Below, in pieces: positions 46,591-58,660 of a DNA stretch of 64,000 nt. Source of the DNA: Takakia lepidozioides (Eukaryota > Streptophyta > Takakiopsida > Takakiales > Takakiaceae); the NCBI GenBank assembly GCA_030704615.1, contig CM060733.1, positions 57,538,001 to 57,602,000 on the forward strand, given 5' to 3'. Both the position numbers and the translations under genes were made by a program. The notes under the pieces are model-generated. The model searched no databases. It was not told the DNA's origin and saw only the letters and a program-made list of their open reading frames with translations. The first letter of the stretch is position 1. Every line of letters starts with the position of its first letter.

Positions 46591-47654
46591 TTTATGTTGA
46601 CCAAGCTTTATGTTACATCATTCCAGGACTAGAGACTACAGCAGTGCTCACATACACTTGAATATAATGTTTTTGACTCTCTTCGTCATTGTCCGACATT
46701 CATTACACCAAAGCCAGCAAACCCTAAGGTTGCAGTCAAGCAAGGATAGACACCATTCTTACAAACCGAAAAGGAGATCTCATGTACATCTGTGCTCTTG
46801 AATTTTCTAGTGCATTGTTCCTCATCCCCCACCCCAATTAAGAAAAGAACGACCCAACTCTCTTCCAATAGTCCAACAAACGGTAACCCGTAATTTTAGA
46901 ACCATCCCACAAATACTGCAAGCACTTGACCCAACGTATAATTGCAGAAGACTAATAAGCAACTCAGGTGGCTCAAGGATTGAACTCCTGGCTAAGAAAC
47001 ATAGCTAAGAAAAATGAACTAAAAAGAATGCACAAGAAGGAACAGGGAAGGAGCACCCCTCAATATTCGACCACCTTCTAGAATCCTGAGCATGGGATCT
47101 CTTAACCCCTAAGGGACGAAGCGACCCAAACTGGGTCGGTTAGGTTTAGAAAAGTGTCTGGTTATCACTGGGGTTAAGCCTGATTTGTGCTTGTTTAGGT
47201 TCATTGGATAGGTAATTGCGTCAGCTAAGAGGTGGCATTTCCCAATTCGTCGTTGGGCCTGGCCCCAGCCACGTGGAACACCTACAGTCTGCCACACTCG
47301 TGGTTTTCAGCCCCATTTTGGGCAGCTACTGCCCTCCATCCTACGTGTCAACTAGGGTCAGGTTAGGGAGAAATTCCATGCACCCCCCCCCCCCGCGAAG
47401 GGTGGCGCGTCTCCCAACACCCTTTATTGCGCCCCCTCCACCCTAAAGCGCCCCCATTGGCAGGCAAAGGCAAAGGCACCCCCCAAAAACCCACATACCT
47501 TAGGGATACCGGCCAAAAAGTATAAGCAAACATAGGTGCAGCACATGGAGAAGTCATGGGCAGTGGGCAAAAATCATATGAAGGGAAGCTCTGATTGGCG
47601 CGAAAGTTTTTTGGTGCTTACACAAACCTGCCCACTACAGTACAACCGGAGCGA
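46591..47654. other. Intergenic, nothing recognised
   Basis: Short frames only. A C-run at 47382-47394 and GC-rich patch at 47270-47460. Confidence 0.4.
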
Positions 47655-47825
47655 CACCAGCATGTAGCCCAGTGGTAATGGGCACATACCACGTCGGATG
47701 TGGTTGTGGGTTCAAACCACGGTCTGGTGTGTCATGAAGGAGTCCACCTTTCAGCTCGAAGGCAGTAGCCCTTGCGGTGAAGTGACACCATAAGTTACGC
47801 ACCCTTGGGGGAGCGTCATACTTTC
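47655..47825 (+). mobile_element. tRNA-derived SINE, family 3
   Basis: A box (TGTAGCCCAGTGGTAATGG), B box (GGGTTCAAACCACGG) and a 3' body ending near TACTTTCTTTTTT. The head is shared with the copy at 54600-54750. Confidence 0.7.
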
Positions 47826-48230
47826 TTTTTTACAACCGTAGCAATTGACAATTCAACAGTTCAGATCTTTTCACCGAATTTTCTATTACGGTTTTGTGCT
47901 TGCCCCTTTGAATTGGGAAATTTGACCCCCCAAATTGGCCATACAAAGCAGCCCACATGAGAACATGTCAAAAAAAGCTGAAATTTTCAGGGCAGGTGTC
48001 TTACCTGGCAGGGTACAAGATTCTGGTTTGTGTCATGTAAAAAAAATTCACAACTGGGAAATTCGATAAGAAAAGCTGTGTTTTTATCCCATTGTAAATA
48101 GGCAATTTGTCTTTGGCCCAACTTTCAACATTATAATCTTGCAATCCGGCAGTTCGATTTGGACCAGATTTTCTGTGGTCATAGCTGGGGTAGGTAGGAA
48201 CATATTACAGCGGCCAGTTTTACAAGGCCT
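47826..48230. other. AT-rich lead-in to element 2
   Basis: No gene. It may belong to the left end of element 2. Confidence 0.3.
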
Positions 48231-48555
48231 AAGGAAATCGCCTCTCATTTTACAATATTAGCGTTGTTATGGCGCACGCGCGAGCTGAGCAGTGGGCCCC
48301 ACGCACGGACGCCCGGCTCCCCCACCCGCCCCGCCCCTCCGCGCGGTCGCCCAACCGTGCCCGCTCACCCCGCGGCTGCAGCAGCCGCGCCCCAGTCCGC
48401 CGCGGCTGGTCCGCTGAGCCAGTCCTCTCACATCCACTCTACCAGTCTACCCGCCAGTCCTCTTCCCTCTAGTCTGCCCGACCGCCAGTCTGCCGGCCAG
48501 TACGCTGGTGGCCAGTCCGCTGCGCCAGTCCCCCAACTTCCAGTTCGCTGACAAG
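48231..48555 (+). repeat. GC-rich left end of element 2 with CAGTCYGC repeats
   Basis: Begins CCTCTCATTTTACAATATTA, then GACGCCCGGCTCCCCCACCC, then many CAGTCTGCC/CAGTCCGCT words. It is directly homologous to 58424-58660, so two elements share this end. Confidence 0.85.
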
Positions 48556-50274
48556 GCCGGATCTAAACCTTATCCCTATCGCCTGGCACTTGCCAGCAGC
48601 CGCGAACGTGCGCATTGTTGCTCCTTGCACGTTGTCGATCGTGTCAGGGTACTGCGACGCGTTTCTTGCAGGTTTTGAAGCGTGTCCTCTGTACTGTACA
48701 GGGCATGGACGTGCAAGCAGAAGGCCATGACATACTGGAAACGGAAAGCCCGCTAATAGGGCCTCTTTGACAATGTTTGCAAACATCAGAACCAAGACCC
48801 TTCAACAGGAAGGACCTCCATTGGAAGAATGACACGCAATATGGGTATGTGGGTGTGCGAGTGAATGTTCAGAAGGCCTGCATACCTTGGGATAGAGTTG
48901 ATGACTTTATCCTTGGAGAGGAGAGTTTGGTAGACTACCCCACTCAGTTTTGGGTTAGTGTCCATACTAAAGTGGAACCCGGCATGCGAAAAGAGCCCAA
49001 AGGCAACACATTCCTGAACAGTATCATATGTGCATCATCCTCACAGTCTTTTGTACAAGCATTGCATGTGTGTTGCCATTTTTGTTTCCCACCTACTGTG
49101 ATTTCATGCTTGCAGAAGTGGATGGATACCGATTTTGAATTTTATGTCCAGATATCAATGCTGCTACGGTCTGGATGACAAGCGCACCAACAATGCAATA
49201 GTGGAGGATCCAAAAGTGAAGCGAGGAGGACCTCTTGTGGGTGCTGGAACACCTCACCCTCATAAAGGCCCAAGGAGAAAGAAGTCGGAGTATGGAGAGT
49301 CTTACAAGCATGGTTGCCAATGTTGTTTCAAGGTCCAGCAAAACCTCGCCCTCGACATATGTGTCCTCACGTACTACAACAACATGGAGCATACAGACGC
49401 CAAAGTGAAAGCCTCGCATGGGAAGTCGGCTGAGTTCAGAAACACCCGCCACGCCTATGCACCACACATTAGTGAGGAATTGAAAGCCTAGGTCGTCGAA
49501 TATTTGTGCCGAGGCATGTCTGTCGCCCAAATCATGATGGAACATAAAGAGCACGTCATGAACAACACCGGGCTAGGAGATGCATGGACATGGGATGATT
49601 TCATGTTGGAGCAAGATGTCCGCAACCTAGCCGAGAAGCGGGCGTGGTTAACCTTCAAAAAGCACGCCCGATGATGCCAAGAATGTGCGCATGTGGAAAG
49701 ACTAGAATCCGAAGTCCGTCTTCTTCTATCAAGAAGAAACTTTGGCGCCAACATACAAGCATTTTGATGGTGATTTGACCTTCACAATTGGCATTCAGAC
49801 TCCTTGGCAGAAACGACGAATGCTAGAATTAGGACATGCCCGCATCGTTGCATGCGATGCAACCTTTGGGACAAGTCATGACAATGTACTATTCATTCGA
49901 TTCCATGGATTTGTGGTAGCATAGTATCATGCAACATTGGCGTAGAAATTTGTGTGTGCCATCGCTGATCCTCTCTGTATGTTTTCATGTGTACTCCGCG
50001 AAAGATTGAGTTTTGTCGTGCACAACTTGCCAGACTTTTCATGCTCTGACCACCTGTCATTGAACAGTTCTCATTGTACACGTTGATGGTGTTTGACGAG
50101 TGGCTAAACGGTATACCAGTTGCCTATATCATATCCGCGAGGAATCGGACCACTGACCTGGTGCCGTGGATGATAGCCTTGCGCAATTCACTCCTCGAAG
50201 CTATGCCTAACTGGCGACCCAATGCCTTCATTGTGGACGATGCCGAGACAGAAATTAACGCAATTTGGTAAGTC

Positions 50275-50745
50275 TGATGTCCCACAACACCGGTCCATTG
50301 TTGAAGTCCACAATGCCTGTCCATTGCTATAGACCAATCTGCTGGCAGTCCAGTGGCAGGCTGTTGGAGCATCCTGACGCGGAAGTCCACTAGGAAGTCC
50401 TCCTGGTAATGGGAAGTGGGTCAACCGTCCTTGTAGTGGATGTGCATTGGAGTGCATTGTATTGTCCACTGGCCACACACTGGGTCAGTCCACTGGACAG
50501 TGCAGAACGTTAGTCCACTGCTGCAGTCCGCAGATACAGTCCGCCGGGGAAGTACACTGGACAGAGGTCCTTGTTACTCCTCATGCTTAGCGTCATGTGA
50601 AGGTCATTGCATGGTATTATTCAGTAGGGCACTCCATTCTGTCTGTCTGCTGGTCCAGTCCGTTGGCACAGTCCACTCATACTCGCCGCTGCCGGTACAG
50701 TCCGCTGTTACAGTCCATTGGTGCAGTCCCCTCTCAAGAGTCTAA
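50275..50745 (+). repeat. CAGTCCACTG/CAGTCCGCTG repeat cluster inside element 2
   Basis: More than a dozen short words such as GTCCACTGGACAGTG, GCAGTCCGC and ACAGTCCGCTG, some near-palindromic (GTCCACTGGAC). They lie in the probable intron between the second Asp and the H-containing exon of the transposase. Confidence 0.8.
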
Positions 50746-51480
50746 TGTGCACATGTGGGCAGTTGCAGGATTGGGTGGATCAAAAGCGGCACATGTTGAG
50801 TCCACTGGAAATCCATGGATTTTTTTCTTTTGTTGAGTCTATTGCTTTCAGTTTATTTTTTACAGATAGATAATAGTATACATAACATTTTTAGTAAAGA
50901 GTCCCTCCTCAAATATTGAAAACATTCTTTACTATATATTTTAATCTTTAATTTGAAAAAACATTTAGACTTCAAAATCTAGAGTTTACAACCACTTGTC
51001 CATATACCACCTGGCACCTCTAGATTATAGGTTTGTATATCTTTTTAGTAAAAGACAACACCTCAAAAACCCAAAACATAAGATGATATGGACTAGAGCA
51101 AATCAACATGTTTTTATGTGCAAAATAGTCCATAGCTCTCAATTCCTAAGATAACTAGTCCATATAAAAGTGGGTTTGGGTTGGATTTAAAAATGGCACC
51201 CCTGGTGTATTTTCCTTTGTGCCAGTGTATGAGTGTACATGATGTTTTTTTCAGTCAATAAGATTTTATGTGTAACATCTGCATCCACAGTAATCAACTT
51301 TAAAAGTCCATGGCTCTATGGTACATGATTGTTTTTGCAATCTAACAATTGGTACACATACCTATTGTAGTTAGAAACCGTATACCATATAAATTTAGAT
51401 GAAATGTTGAGTTGTTGGACAAATATGGGTAAAACCATGGAGGGAGGTCACTGCAGAAATTGCAATAACTGAGACACCCA
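50746..51480. other. AT-rich part of the element 2 interruption
   Basis: No gene or clear repeat; probably intron. Confidence 0.35.
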
Positions 51481-52133
51481 ATCCTGCAAATACCCATGTG
51501 TGTTGTGCATAATTGTTTTTGACGAAGTACTCATATTCTTGTGCCTTTGGCATATCCGCAAGGCTTGGGCAAAGCAATCATGCAAGAAAACAAAGGATCA
51601 TACCACCGTTGCAAACTTGTTGAAGGATATGGGAGATCTCATGTACTTTAGAGGTAGACCACGTCACCCAAAAAGAGCGCTTCGGTGGGTTGCAAGGAGA
51701 ATCCGTCGTATGAGGATGAAATACCCGAAAGGGCATAATTTCCTTCAGTATATCGACCAGTACTGGGCTCCCAAAATAGCAATGTGATGTACTGCAGCGC
51801 GCCATGTTCCTCAAGACACAAATGCCAGCATTGAGGCATATCATGGAAATCTGAAGGCGAGACTTGCCATGGGGAAAAGCAAAATGACTGGTCCTAGAGT
51901 GGACTGGCTTACATGGGAATTGATTGGTCGTGTGCTAACATACTACTGACCAATACACAATCCATTTGAAGACGCACGGGTTCATACGAAATGACAAACA
52001 GGAAAAGTATATATCCAGTTTTGTGTTTGCGGCACGCAACATTCCAGCATGCAATGTTACTCTTCCACTGAGTCCTAGATAGCCAGCCTATGTGACCAGC
52101 ACCAATCACCCAGGCACAACATACATTGTTTAC

Positions 52134-52590
52134 ACTACAAGAGATGAGCGTTTTTAGGACTACGGCTTTGGCGGAGTCATAAAAACTGCACTAGGTAGAT
52201 GACTACAGAGCGCTGAAATGCATTGCAGTCATAGTTTTATGACTTTGTAGTAATCGATATCACTACATGACTCCGGATGGTTAGGGAGCATTGGTCAAAC
52301 ATTGTTGACCATGATGACATGGATGGTTTATATTACTAGTGTGATATGTTTGACTACACGTGGATGACGTTTCATGGAATCTTATGACTCCATGACTGAA
52401 GATGGTTTCACAGCTCTATTTATAAGACTACATCACTACACGTATCATTTTGAAGGCACATATAATGCAAATAAGGTTGCCCATTAGGTTTAAAAAAGTT
52501 AAAAAGTTGTTAATGAGGTTGCTCATTAGGGTAATCGTGAACAAAAAGGGACTTGGCGTTTTTTTGTCTCCTGCGCCACACCACATAGCC
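52134..52590. mobile_element. CACTA-like terminus
   Basis: Starts CACTACAAGAGATGAGCG, close to the CACTACAAGAAAA consensus of plant CACTA ends, followed by short repeats around GTCATAAAAACTG/CAGTCATAGTTTTATGAC (52172-52247). No opposite end was found. Confidence 0.45.
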
Positions 52591-52593
52591 GAG

Positions 52594-52680
52594 GGATAGA
52601 ACGCGATGATAGCAGGATATGCAGGGGTGTGGGATGGAGTGGGATGGAGGCGTTGAGCAAATGATGCACGAAGGAGAAGA
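52594..52680 (+). pseudogene. PPR gene fragment 1
   Basis: GCGATGATAGCAGGATATGC followed by GGGTGTGGGATGGA and GAGCAAATGATGCACGAAGG. This matches one repeat of the 22.3-kb PPR gene (near 23494-23575) with a deletion. Fragment only. Confidence 0.75.
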
Positions 52681-53215
52681 GGAGGAGGAGACGAGACGAG
52701 GAGAAGCGAGCTCGCCGTTCTTGGGAGAGTCAGCTTGGTCTTAGCATGCGTGTTTCAATCTCTGACTACTCAGCTACGCTGTAGTGGTTCGATCTCTTAG
52801 ACCAATCCGACATTACCTGACTACAGACACAAGCAGCACACACAAGAGGTCCTTTTAGGTTGATGGTCGGTCAAATCCTCCATGGGTCAGGACAGGTCAA
52901 GGACAATGTGGTAGGGCACTTTCTTCTTCAACCTATTTCAGCCTGTGTTACCCTCTCATCAGACTCCGCCGCAAGATGCATATTGAATTTTATAAGTTAG
53001 GTCGTTGGGTAGATCTGTGGTGGTTTGGAGTGACTTTGGCAAGTTACTGCCAGTGTGGCAGCAAGGAAGTATCCAAAAACATATAATAGAGGTGAGGAGA
53101 AGCTTTGGGGTGAACACTTTCCGACCCCAGTCAATGGTGGGACAATGGAGACAAAAAGGCGAATGTCGGTTGGACTATAGAGAGAAGCAGATGCATTTCA
53201 GAGTGTGATAAGTAG
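52681..53215. other. Unrecognised
   Basis: No feature identified between the two PPR fragments. Confidence 0.3.
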
Positions 53216-53480
53216 GGTTGGTGTGTTTTGGGGAAGAACTCCACACCAGTATGGTTGGGGTGTTTGCTGGTAGAATTCTAGGCTGTCAGAGGCATGGATA
53301 GCTGAAGGAGCAGGGATGGAGTGTGGGTCCAGATTCATCCGAGAGGGCTGGATTTCAAGCTCCACATTACCTATGATTCCCTGTGGAAGGATAGCTACAA
53401 GAAACCTAGGTAGATGGTCAATTGGAAGCGGCAGCAGCAGCGGCACAATTGATAAGGTCAGGCACTTCTACTGAAGGCAC
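53216..53480 (+). pseudogene. PPR gene fragment 2 (5' leader/N-terminus homologue)
   Basis: Homologous to 22321-22530, including AGTATGGTTGGGGTGT, GGTCCAGATTCATCCGAGAG-like and GATAGCTACAAGAAACCT. Indels and a TAG break the frame, which hints that the leader upstream of 22529 in the intact gene may be non-coding. Confidence 0.75.
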
Positions 53481-53795
53481 CTCCTTCAGCACATTTCACC
53501 CTGTTTTTCCCTCTTATCCGTTTCTTGCGAACTATCTTCTCTTATTTGTTTGTCTGCCCAGTCTTCAGTGAATGCGTCAAGGCTTTGTGTTTTGTCCATG
53601 TCACTCTTCACTCACTTTGATTTTTTTTTAAAACTTTAATTTTTAATGAAAGTAAAGGTGCAAGGAAAAAGTAACCTTGCAGTGGTGCCATGGAGGCCAA
53701 CAAAGGAGACACCGCCCTGCGACTGAATTTTCAACTGCAAGGCTCCGGTTGATTGAACAACATGATACAGTTTTAATCTGCTTTTAAAATAAAAT
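53481..53795. other. Unrecognised
   Basis: No gene seen; AT-rich runs precede the SINE fragment. Confidence 0.3.
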
Positions 53796-53960
53796 AAATA
53801 AATAAATAAAAACACCTGGGAGCAACAACTCACAAATCAGGCCCCTTAATAGTGAGAGGAAAAAATAACCTCTTTCAGGCTGGTCGAGGTTATTTTTCCT
53901 CGTATCCCTTTAATTTGAGTAACCGGGCCTTTGCCCCCTTTATTTATTTATTAAATAAAA
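53796..53960 (-). mobile_element. SINE family 2, 3' fragment
   Basis: CCTGGGAGCAACAACTCACA and TAATAGTGAGAGGAAAAAAT match the 3' half of the SINE at 38770-38990. The tRNA-like head is missing. (TTTA)n runs border it. Confidence 0.65.
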
Positions 53961-54279
53961 TAAATAAATAAAACCCACGCAATGGAGGCGTATAAGTGAG
54001 ACACCGCCCAGGAAAGAGGGAGAAGAGAATACCACCAAACTTCCATCATGAAGTAAATGTTTTTGAGACACTGCAGATGTTAAGTTTAGAGAAAAAGAGA
54101 AGATGACACTTTATTTTTTATTTTATTTTAAATGATCAACCTGCACTATCTAGTAGAATTTCTGTATATTTACATCTTGTATTCTGATAGTTGAAAAGCT
54201 GTTTTGTACTCTGGAATGATCATTGAGGAATTGTTCCTGTGTTGCGTGGATATTCGATTCAGCCTCAAACCCCCAGCGG

Positions 54280-54500
54280 ATCCCAACCAATGTTGTGCGG
54301 GTCCGGGTTTTGAAGGCGGGTACCTGGCGGGTTAGGATCCAGGTTACCCGGACCCACACCCGGACCCGGGCTATCACAAAAAAACCCAGACCCTGACCCG
54401 GGTTCATTTCTAAAATGAACCGCGGACCGGACCCGCCTGCTGGGTCCAGAACCCGTTAAACCCGCTACCCGCGGGCCAATGTAGCGGGTCGGGTCCAGTT
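54280..54500. repeat. ACCCGG/GCGGGT-rich block, possible hAT end
   Basis: Begins CAATGTTGTGCGGGTCCGGG and is filled with ACCCGG, GACCCG and GCGGGT words. The opening resembles the end of the hAT element at 27143 (CAGTGTTGGCCGGG). No clean target duplication was found. Confidence 0.4.
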
Positions 54501-54599
54501 CTTAATTTTAGATGGGGCATGCAGGGGTCCACCTTAGATCTGGTAGGTTTTGTCATATGTGTGGAGGGGATGAGCAGCAATAGGCCAGTGCAGCAGCCA

Positions 54600-54750
54600 G
54601 CCCAACCACATTGTAGCCGAGTGGTAATGGCCACATACCACCTCAAAAGCGGTTGTAGGTTCAATCCACGGCGTGGTGTCACAAAGTTGTGCCCTATGGG
54701 ACCATAATTTACACCTCCCAAAGGAGGCGTCTTATATTATTACTAGGCCA
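54600..54750 (+). mobile_element. tRNA-derived SINE, family 3, second copy
   Basis: A box TTGTAGCCGAGTGGTAATGG, B box AGGTTCAATCCACGG and a body AAGTTGTGCCCTATGGGACC. The head matches 47660-47735. Confidence 0.7.
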
Positions 54751-54865
54751 GATCCCACACATCCATGCTATAGTGATCTATCCTTGAGGCATATTATTAT
54801 TCTTAATATGTTTAAAGAATTGATATTGAAAAATAGAAAATGGAACTCAAACTTTAATTCTTGTG

Positions 54866-55876
54866 TTAAATGAGCAATACATATTCGTGGTATATTTTGA
54901 AGGAATGTCTCTTAAAATAAAATTCATTATTAGGATTTAAGTTTTTTCCAGCCAAAAATAATTTTATCCTTAATTCACTCCACGACACCAAATCTCGTTC
55001 AGCTATACTGTCAAACACTCCCTCTGCATCCTCGATGCACCCACATTTTGCATACATATCCACAAGGGTATTGTTCAGAATCACATGGTACAATTCATGC
55101 TTTTGCGATGCAACCATGCACCTCTTTGCCCTTTTTCCAGGGCTACCAGGCTTGCAAACGCACAGACGTGATGTGGTCGGGCTTCACCCCTTCCACCATC
55201 ATTTACTCATAGGTCTCCAAAGCCTCCATCCCACGCCCCTGTTGTGCATAAGCATGGTGTTCCGCGGCACCACAATTCATTCAGCCACATTGTTGAACAT
55301 TGTTATCTGTTTTTGGATACTTTCCTGCTACCACATCGGCAGTTACTTGATCATTCCACCCAGACAATCTTCTCAGCTCAGCATGGATTTCCTTAATTCT
55401 GGGATGCAACTTGTCATCTACAACGAAGGTGTGCACCCTGTTGCCAACCTCAATGCAGCAGCGACCTGGCTCCTGGCTCCTTTATAACCCCTCTGACCGT
55501 GATCATTCTTCTCACATTTGCAGTATCATCCCACCTGCCAGCTGCGGCATAGATGTTTGATAGCAACACATAAGTCGCGCCATCCTGTTCATCCCACTTG
55601 AGGATAGATGTTGCCACACGTTCAACCATCTCCACATTGCCATGGCTTCTGCAGGCACCAAGCAAGGCCTTCCACACCACAACATCTGGGTTTCAGTAGG
55701 CCAGTGTGGCTGCATGCAGAGAGAACACATATAAAGGTAATATTGTCCGACTTTGAGCCTTTCTTTTGCATTCCTTCAAATAGTTGCAAGACCTTGACAA
55801 CCATAATGCCAAAGTTGCATGTGGGCCCAAATTTCTCAGCTGCCGGGGAAAAATGTTTTGTTCCTACTTCCTCCAT
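54866..55876 (-). pseudogene. PPR gene fragment 3, rearranged
   Basis: The minus strand reads VLQLFEGMQKKGSKSDNITF and CVLSACSHTGLL, then VWKALLGACRSHGNVEMVER with TYVLLSNIYAAAGRWDDTAN (E domain). After a degenerate stretch it returns to upstream-type repeat sequence, NTLVDMYAKCGCIEDAEGVF with DSIAERDLVSW (55100-54960). The E domain thus precedes internal PPR motifs: the order is permuted relative to the intact gene. Frameshifts and stops are frequent. Confidence 0.85.
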
Positions 55877-55997
55877 TATAAAGCACTATCAACAACACAT
55901 GAATGGTCGATACTACGTGTTCAGACACATGATTACAAGTGGTGGCACCGCTTATATTTTCATAACATTGACGCCATCACTAGTCAATTCTTATTTG

Positions 55998-57692
55998 TCA
56001 TATGTGGTTTTTGTGAAAGACAGGGGCAGGAAGTCGCGGTCTCACATGCTCTTTAACATTGAAGTGGTCTGCTCCCCCTCCAGGACTACAAGCAGCGCTA
56101 AACATATTGACACACTTGTTATCAAACCACGACAGTGCCACCAATTTGGTATATATGTGCACCATGCGGTACTGCATGTTGCATTTCGCTCCTTTTTTTT
56201 CCAAATGAAGACATGAATGAAATCCAACCCGATTTGTCTTCACAATACCAGTGGCATAGATATCTTTCCTAGCCAAGTCATAGAAAAGAATAGGACTAGC
56301 TAAGAAATTGTCCATATATAGTGACTATGTGCAATTTCCTCTCAATGCCTGCCAACAATGTGGCAACAATGGGCTTACAACATATAACCCTTGCCCATGT
56401 GTCAAATCAATTGTATTATCACGGCCAAAGTGTAACACCTCCATTTTGTGAGCATATTTGCTGCTGCACCGGCCAAACATGAAATCTTTATATGCCATTC
56501 GCAAGTTTTTTGCTCATTTATTGCTGCAAATTAGAGTAATTAATTACCTTTATACTTCACCATTCTCATCAATTGCTCTGCGAGAAGCCAGCACACAAAG
56601 CATTTTGCTGGTCTATCAATCAGTGAGTCTTTACAATTTATCATAAGTAGGGGCTGACTTATCCATGCCTCCATAGAGCGATTATCCATTAGGCGCAAAC
56701 ACCTCAAAATTGCATCCTATCTATTGTGACGCATGATGCGCATTATGGAACAACACTTGAAGAATTCATTGTTACCTTTCCAGTAGCATCTTGTGTTGGG
56801 CATTTTCTTAATTCCTATAGAAATATGAACTCCCAACTACAGACCTGCATTATAGATAATGGCCAAAATATATTGAAAATTTTGACATTAATATCATTCA
56901 AAGGAACGTATGGACCAGGCTTAACCCCACTCCACATTACCTCTAGCAACTCTGTGGACTACACAAAAATTCCTACACGTTTGGATCAGAAATTGTATCT
57001 AGAGTACCTCGAGCTTTCTCTACCGGATCACAATCGGAATCAGAGTTAGTTAGACTCACTGACAGATTCACCAATATCAATGTCCAAACCAACATAACAC
57101 TTACTGTTACTAGCTTGGACTCATGAAGGTCAACAACAAGTCAAACATCAAAGGGGACAGTATGCACCCCAAGCCTACTAGCAAATAATGAGACAACATA
57201 TATACTAGGTATGAGTAGCATTGAAATGTCCCAAGATTTGTCTATGACAGTACCATATTCAAATTGTTGCACATTGGAAGAGGAAGTCGTGTTGAGTAGG
57301 TGCAAGTGGTGCAGTGCTACCTTTTGTGCATCCCAACATCCCTAAATCCTCCCACGACTGATTATGATCTGCCACATCTCTATGAACTCAATGTGAGCTA
57401 TGGAGAAAACATACACGACTTAATTTGTGTCAATTTTATTTGAAGCTGCAATGTCATCAATGAAAGCATGCAAGCTAAGAATCATTCTTTACCTTTCGAC
57501 CTTGCTTCCATGCCTTTTTATTCTCATCGTGGCTGGCAAATGACGACTCAAAATTAAACCCCACACATATCGCCTCAAACAATCGTTTACCTCTTGAAAA
57601 AAACCATGTGGATCTCCCTTCTCTTTGCAATCAACCCAATCAAAAATGTACACAACCACTGGAAAATGGCAGGTTAAGGAAAGGTAGGCCAT
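55998..57692 (-). pseudogene. piggyBac-like transposase remnant
   Basis: The best segment (56380-55998) reads, across a frame change, ERKLHIVTIYMDNF, then DLARKDIYATGIVKTNRVGF, HIYTKLVALSWFDNKCVNMF and SAACSP. This matches the DNF...Y-A-x-G-T...R-x-x-x-G-F/L-P...V-x-W-x-D-x-R/K-x-V...L-S-T pattern of PGBD/piggyBac transposases, including catalytic Asp positions. Further upstream on the same strand are decayed pieces (VVYIFDWVDCKEKGDPHGFF, LRRYVWGLILSRHLP, HAFIDDIAASNKIDTN). Many stops; inactive. No TTAA-flanked ends were located. Confidence 0.65.
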
Positions 57693-58423
57693 TTCATCTG
57701 CTTAGGCCGGCCTCTTCAAGCACCTTAGGTAATGACCTTTAAGTACATTACATCTTGAGTCCATTGATGGATGAATGTAGTTATTATGTTATTATTAAAT
57801 AAATTACAATGGTCCTTTTTTTTCTATTTTTGTCTTCTTGATTACATATTCAAATTCAGAAAATTCTAATAAGGAATATAAACAAGCCTCAAACAGCAAT
57901 GGGCTCTCTTGCTTTGGCAAAACATAATGCAGGCATGACTCTGTACAACACATCCATGGGAGCCTTGAGAGAGTCTAATGTCCTTTTGACCACATTTTCA
58001 CCATTGACTTCAACATGATGCTCTCTTCTACAAACTTAGAGCCTAGCCAAAAAATAATTAAGCAAACAACTAGACACGTATGGTTCTTTTCATTTTAGAA
58101 AACTGGCCCTAGGAGGCTGAATATGGCTCCTCTTTATGCATAGTGAAATCTACTTTCATCCATAATAAACCTGAAAATTCATCATTTATTTTTCATAAAT
58201 TATTATTAAGTAAGATGTACTAATATGAGCCTAGGAATTACCTTGAGAAGCACACGAGGAACTAGGTCCCAGCAAATGAGAGGAGGTAACGCCTGGGGAA
58301 GGCACAACAGGGCTTAGCGATTTTTGACACTGATGCATAGGTAGTCTCTTCTTCAGAATAAAGAGGAGCCAACAATAAATACATTTGAAGAAAAAATCTT
58401 TCAGATGACCAGCTTGTAACCAA
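57693..58423. other. AT-rich intergenic
   Basis: No gene. A segment near 58330-58370 (GATGCATAGGTAGTCTCTTC, AGAGGAGCCAACAATAAA) loosely resembles 30285-30318. Confidence 0.3.
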
Positions 58424-58660
58424 AGCCTCTCATTTTACAATAATTGGGACGTTATGACGCACGTGCGAGCTGACCGGTGGGCCCCGCGCACGGACGCCCG
58501 GCTCCCCCACCCGAACCCCCGCCTGCCGCTGCGCGTGGTCGCCCAGCCCCGCCCGCGCTCCGCCGCGCCCCCAGTCCGCCAGCCAAAAAGTCTGCCTTCC
58601 AGTCTGCTATCAGTCCGCTGGCCTCCAGTCTGCCCTCCAGTCCGCCGATGGAGCCGGATC
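58424..58660 (+). repeat. GC-rich left end of element 3 (homologous to element 2)
   Basis: CCTCTCATTTTACAATAATT, GACGCACGTGCGAGCTGACC, GACGCCCGGCTCCCCCACCC, then CAGTCTGCC/CAGTCCGCT words, in the same order and orientation as 48231-48555. Confidence 0.85.

Larger units (their letters stand above)
48777..52085 (+). pseudogene. MULE-type transposase of element 2
   Basis: N-terminal exon (48777-49030): WVSVHTKVEPGMRKEPKGNT. Then 49130-49490: KHGCQCCFKVQQNLALDICV and RHAYAPHISEELKA (zinc-binding/FAR1-like entry region). Core: TFTIGIQTPWQKRRMLELGH, ACDATFGTSHDNVL (first Asp), YTLMVFDEWLNGIPVAYI, AFIVDDAETEINAIW (second Asp), then a 1.2-kb interruption with GT at its start, LWHIRKAWAKQSCKK (51500), RHPKRALRWVARRIRR and NASIEAYHGNLKAR (Glu) up to GRVLTYY. 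This is the D-D-E layout of Mutator-like transposases. Stops and frame changes near 49490, 49675, 49925 and 51786 make it inactive. The 1.2-kb interruption holds CAGTCCACTG repeats (50440-50740). Confidence 0.8.

Noticed and set aside
48264-48551. Pro/Ser-rich open frames in the GC-rich block as genes
   Set aside because: The block is a repeat shared with 58.4 kb, open in several frames because of its composition.
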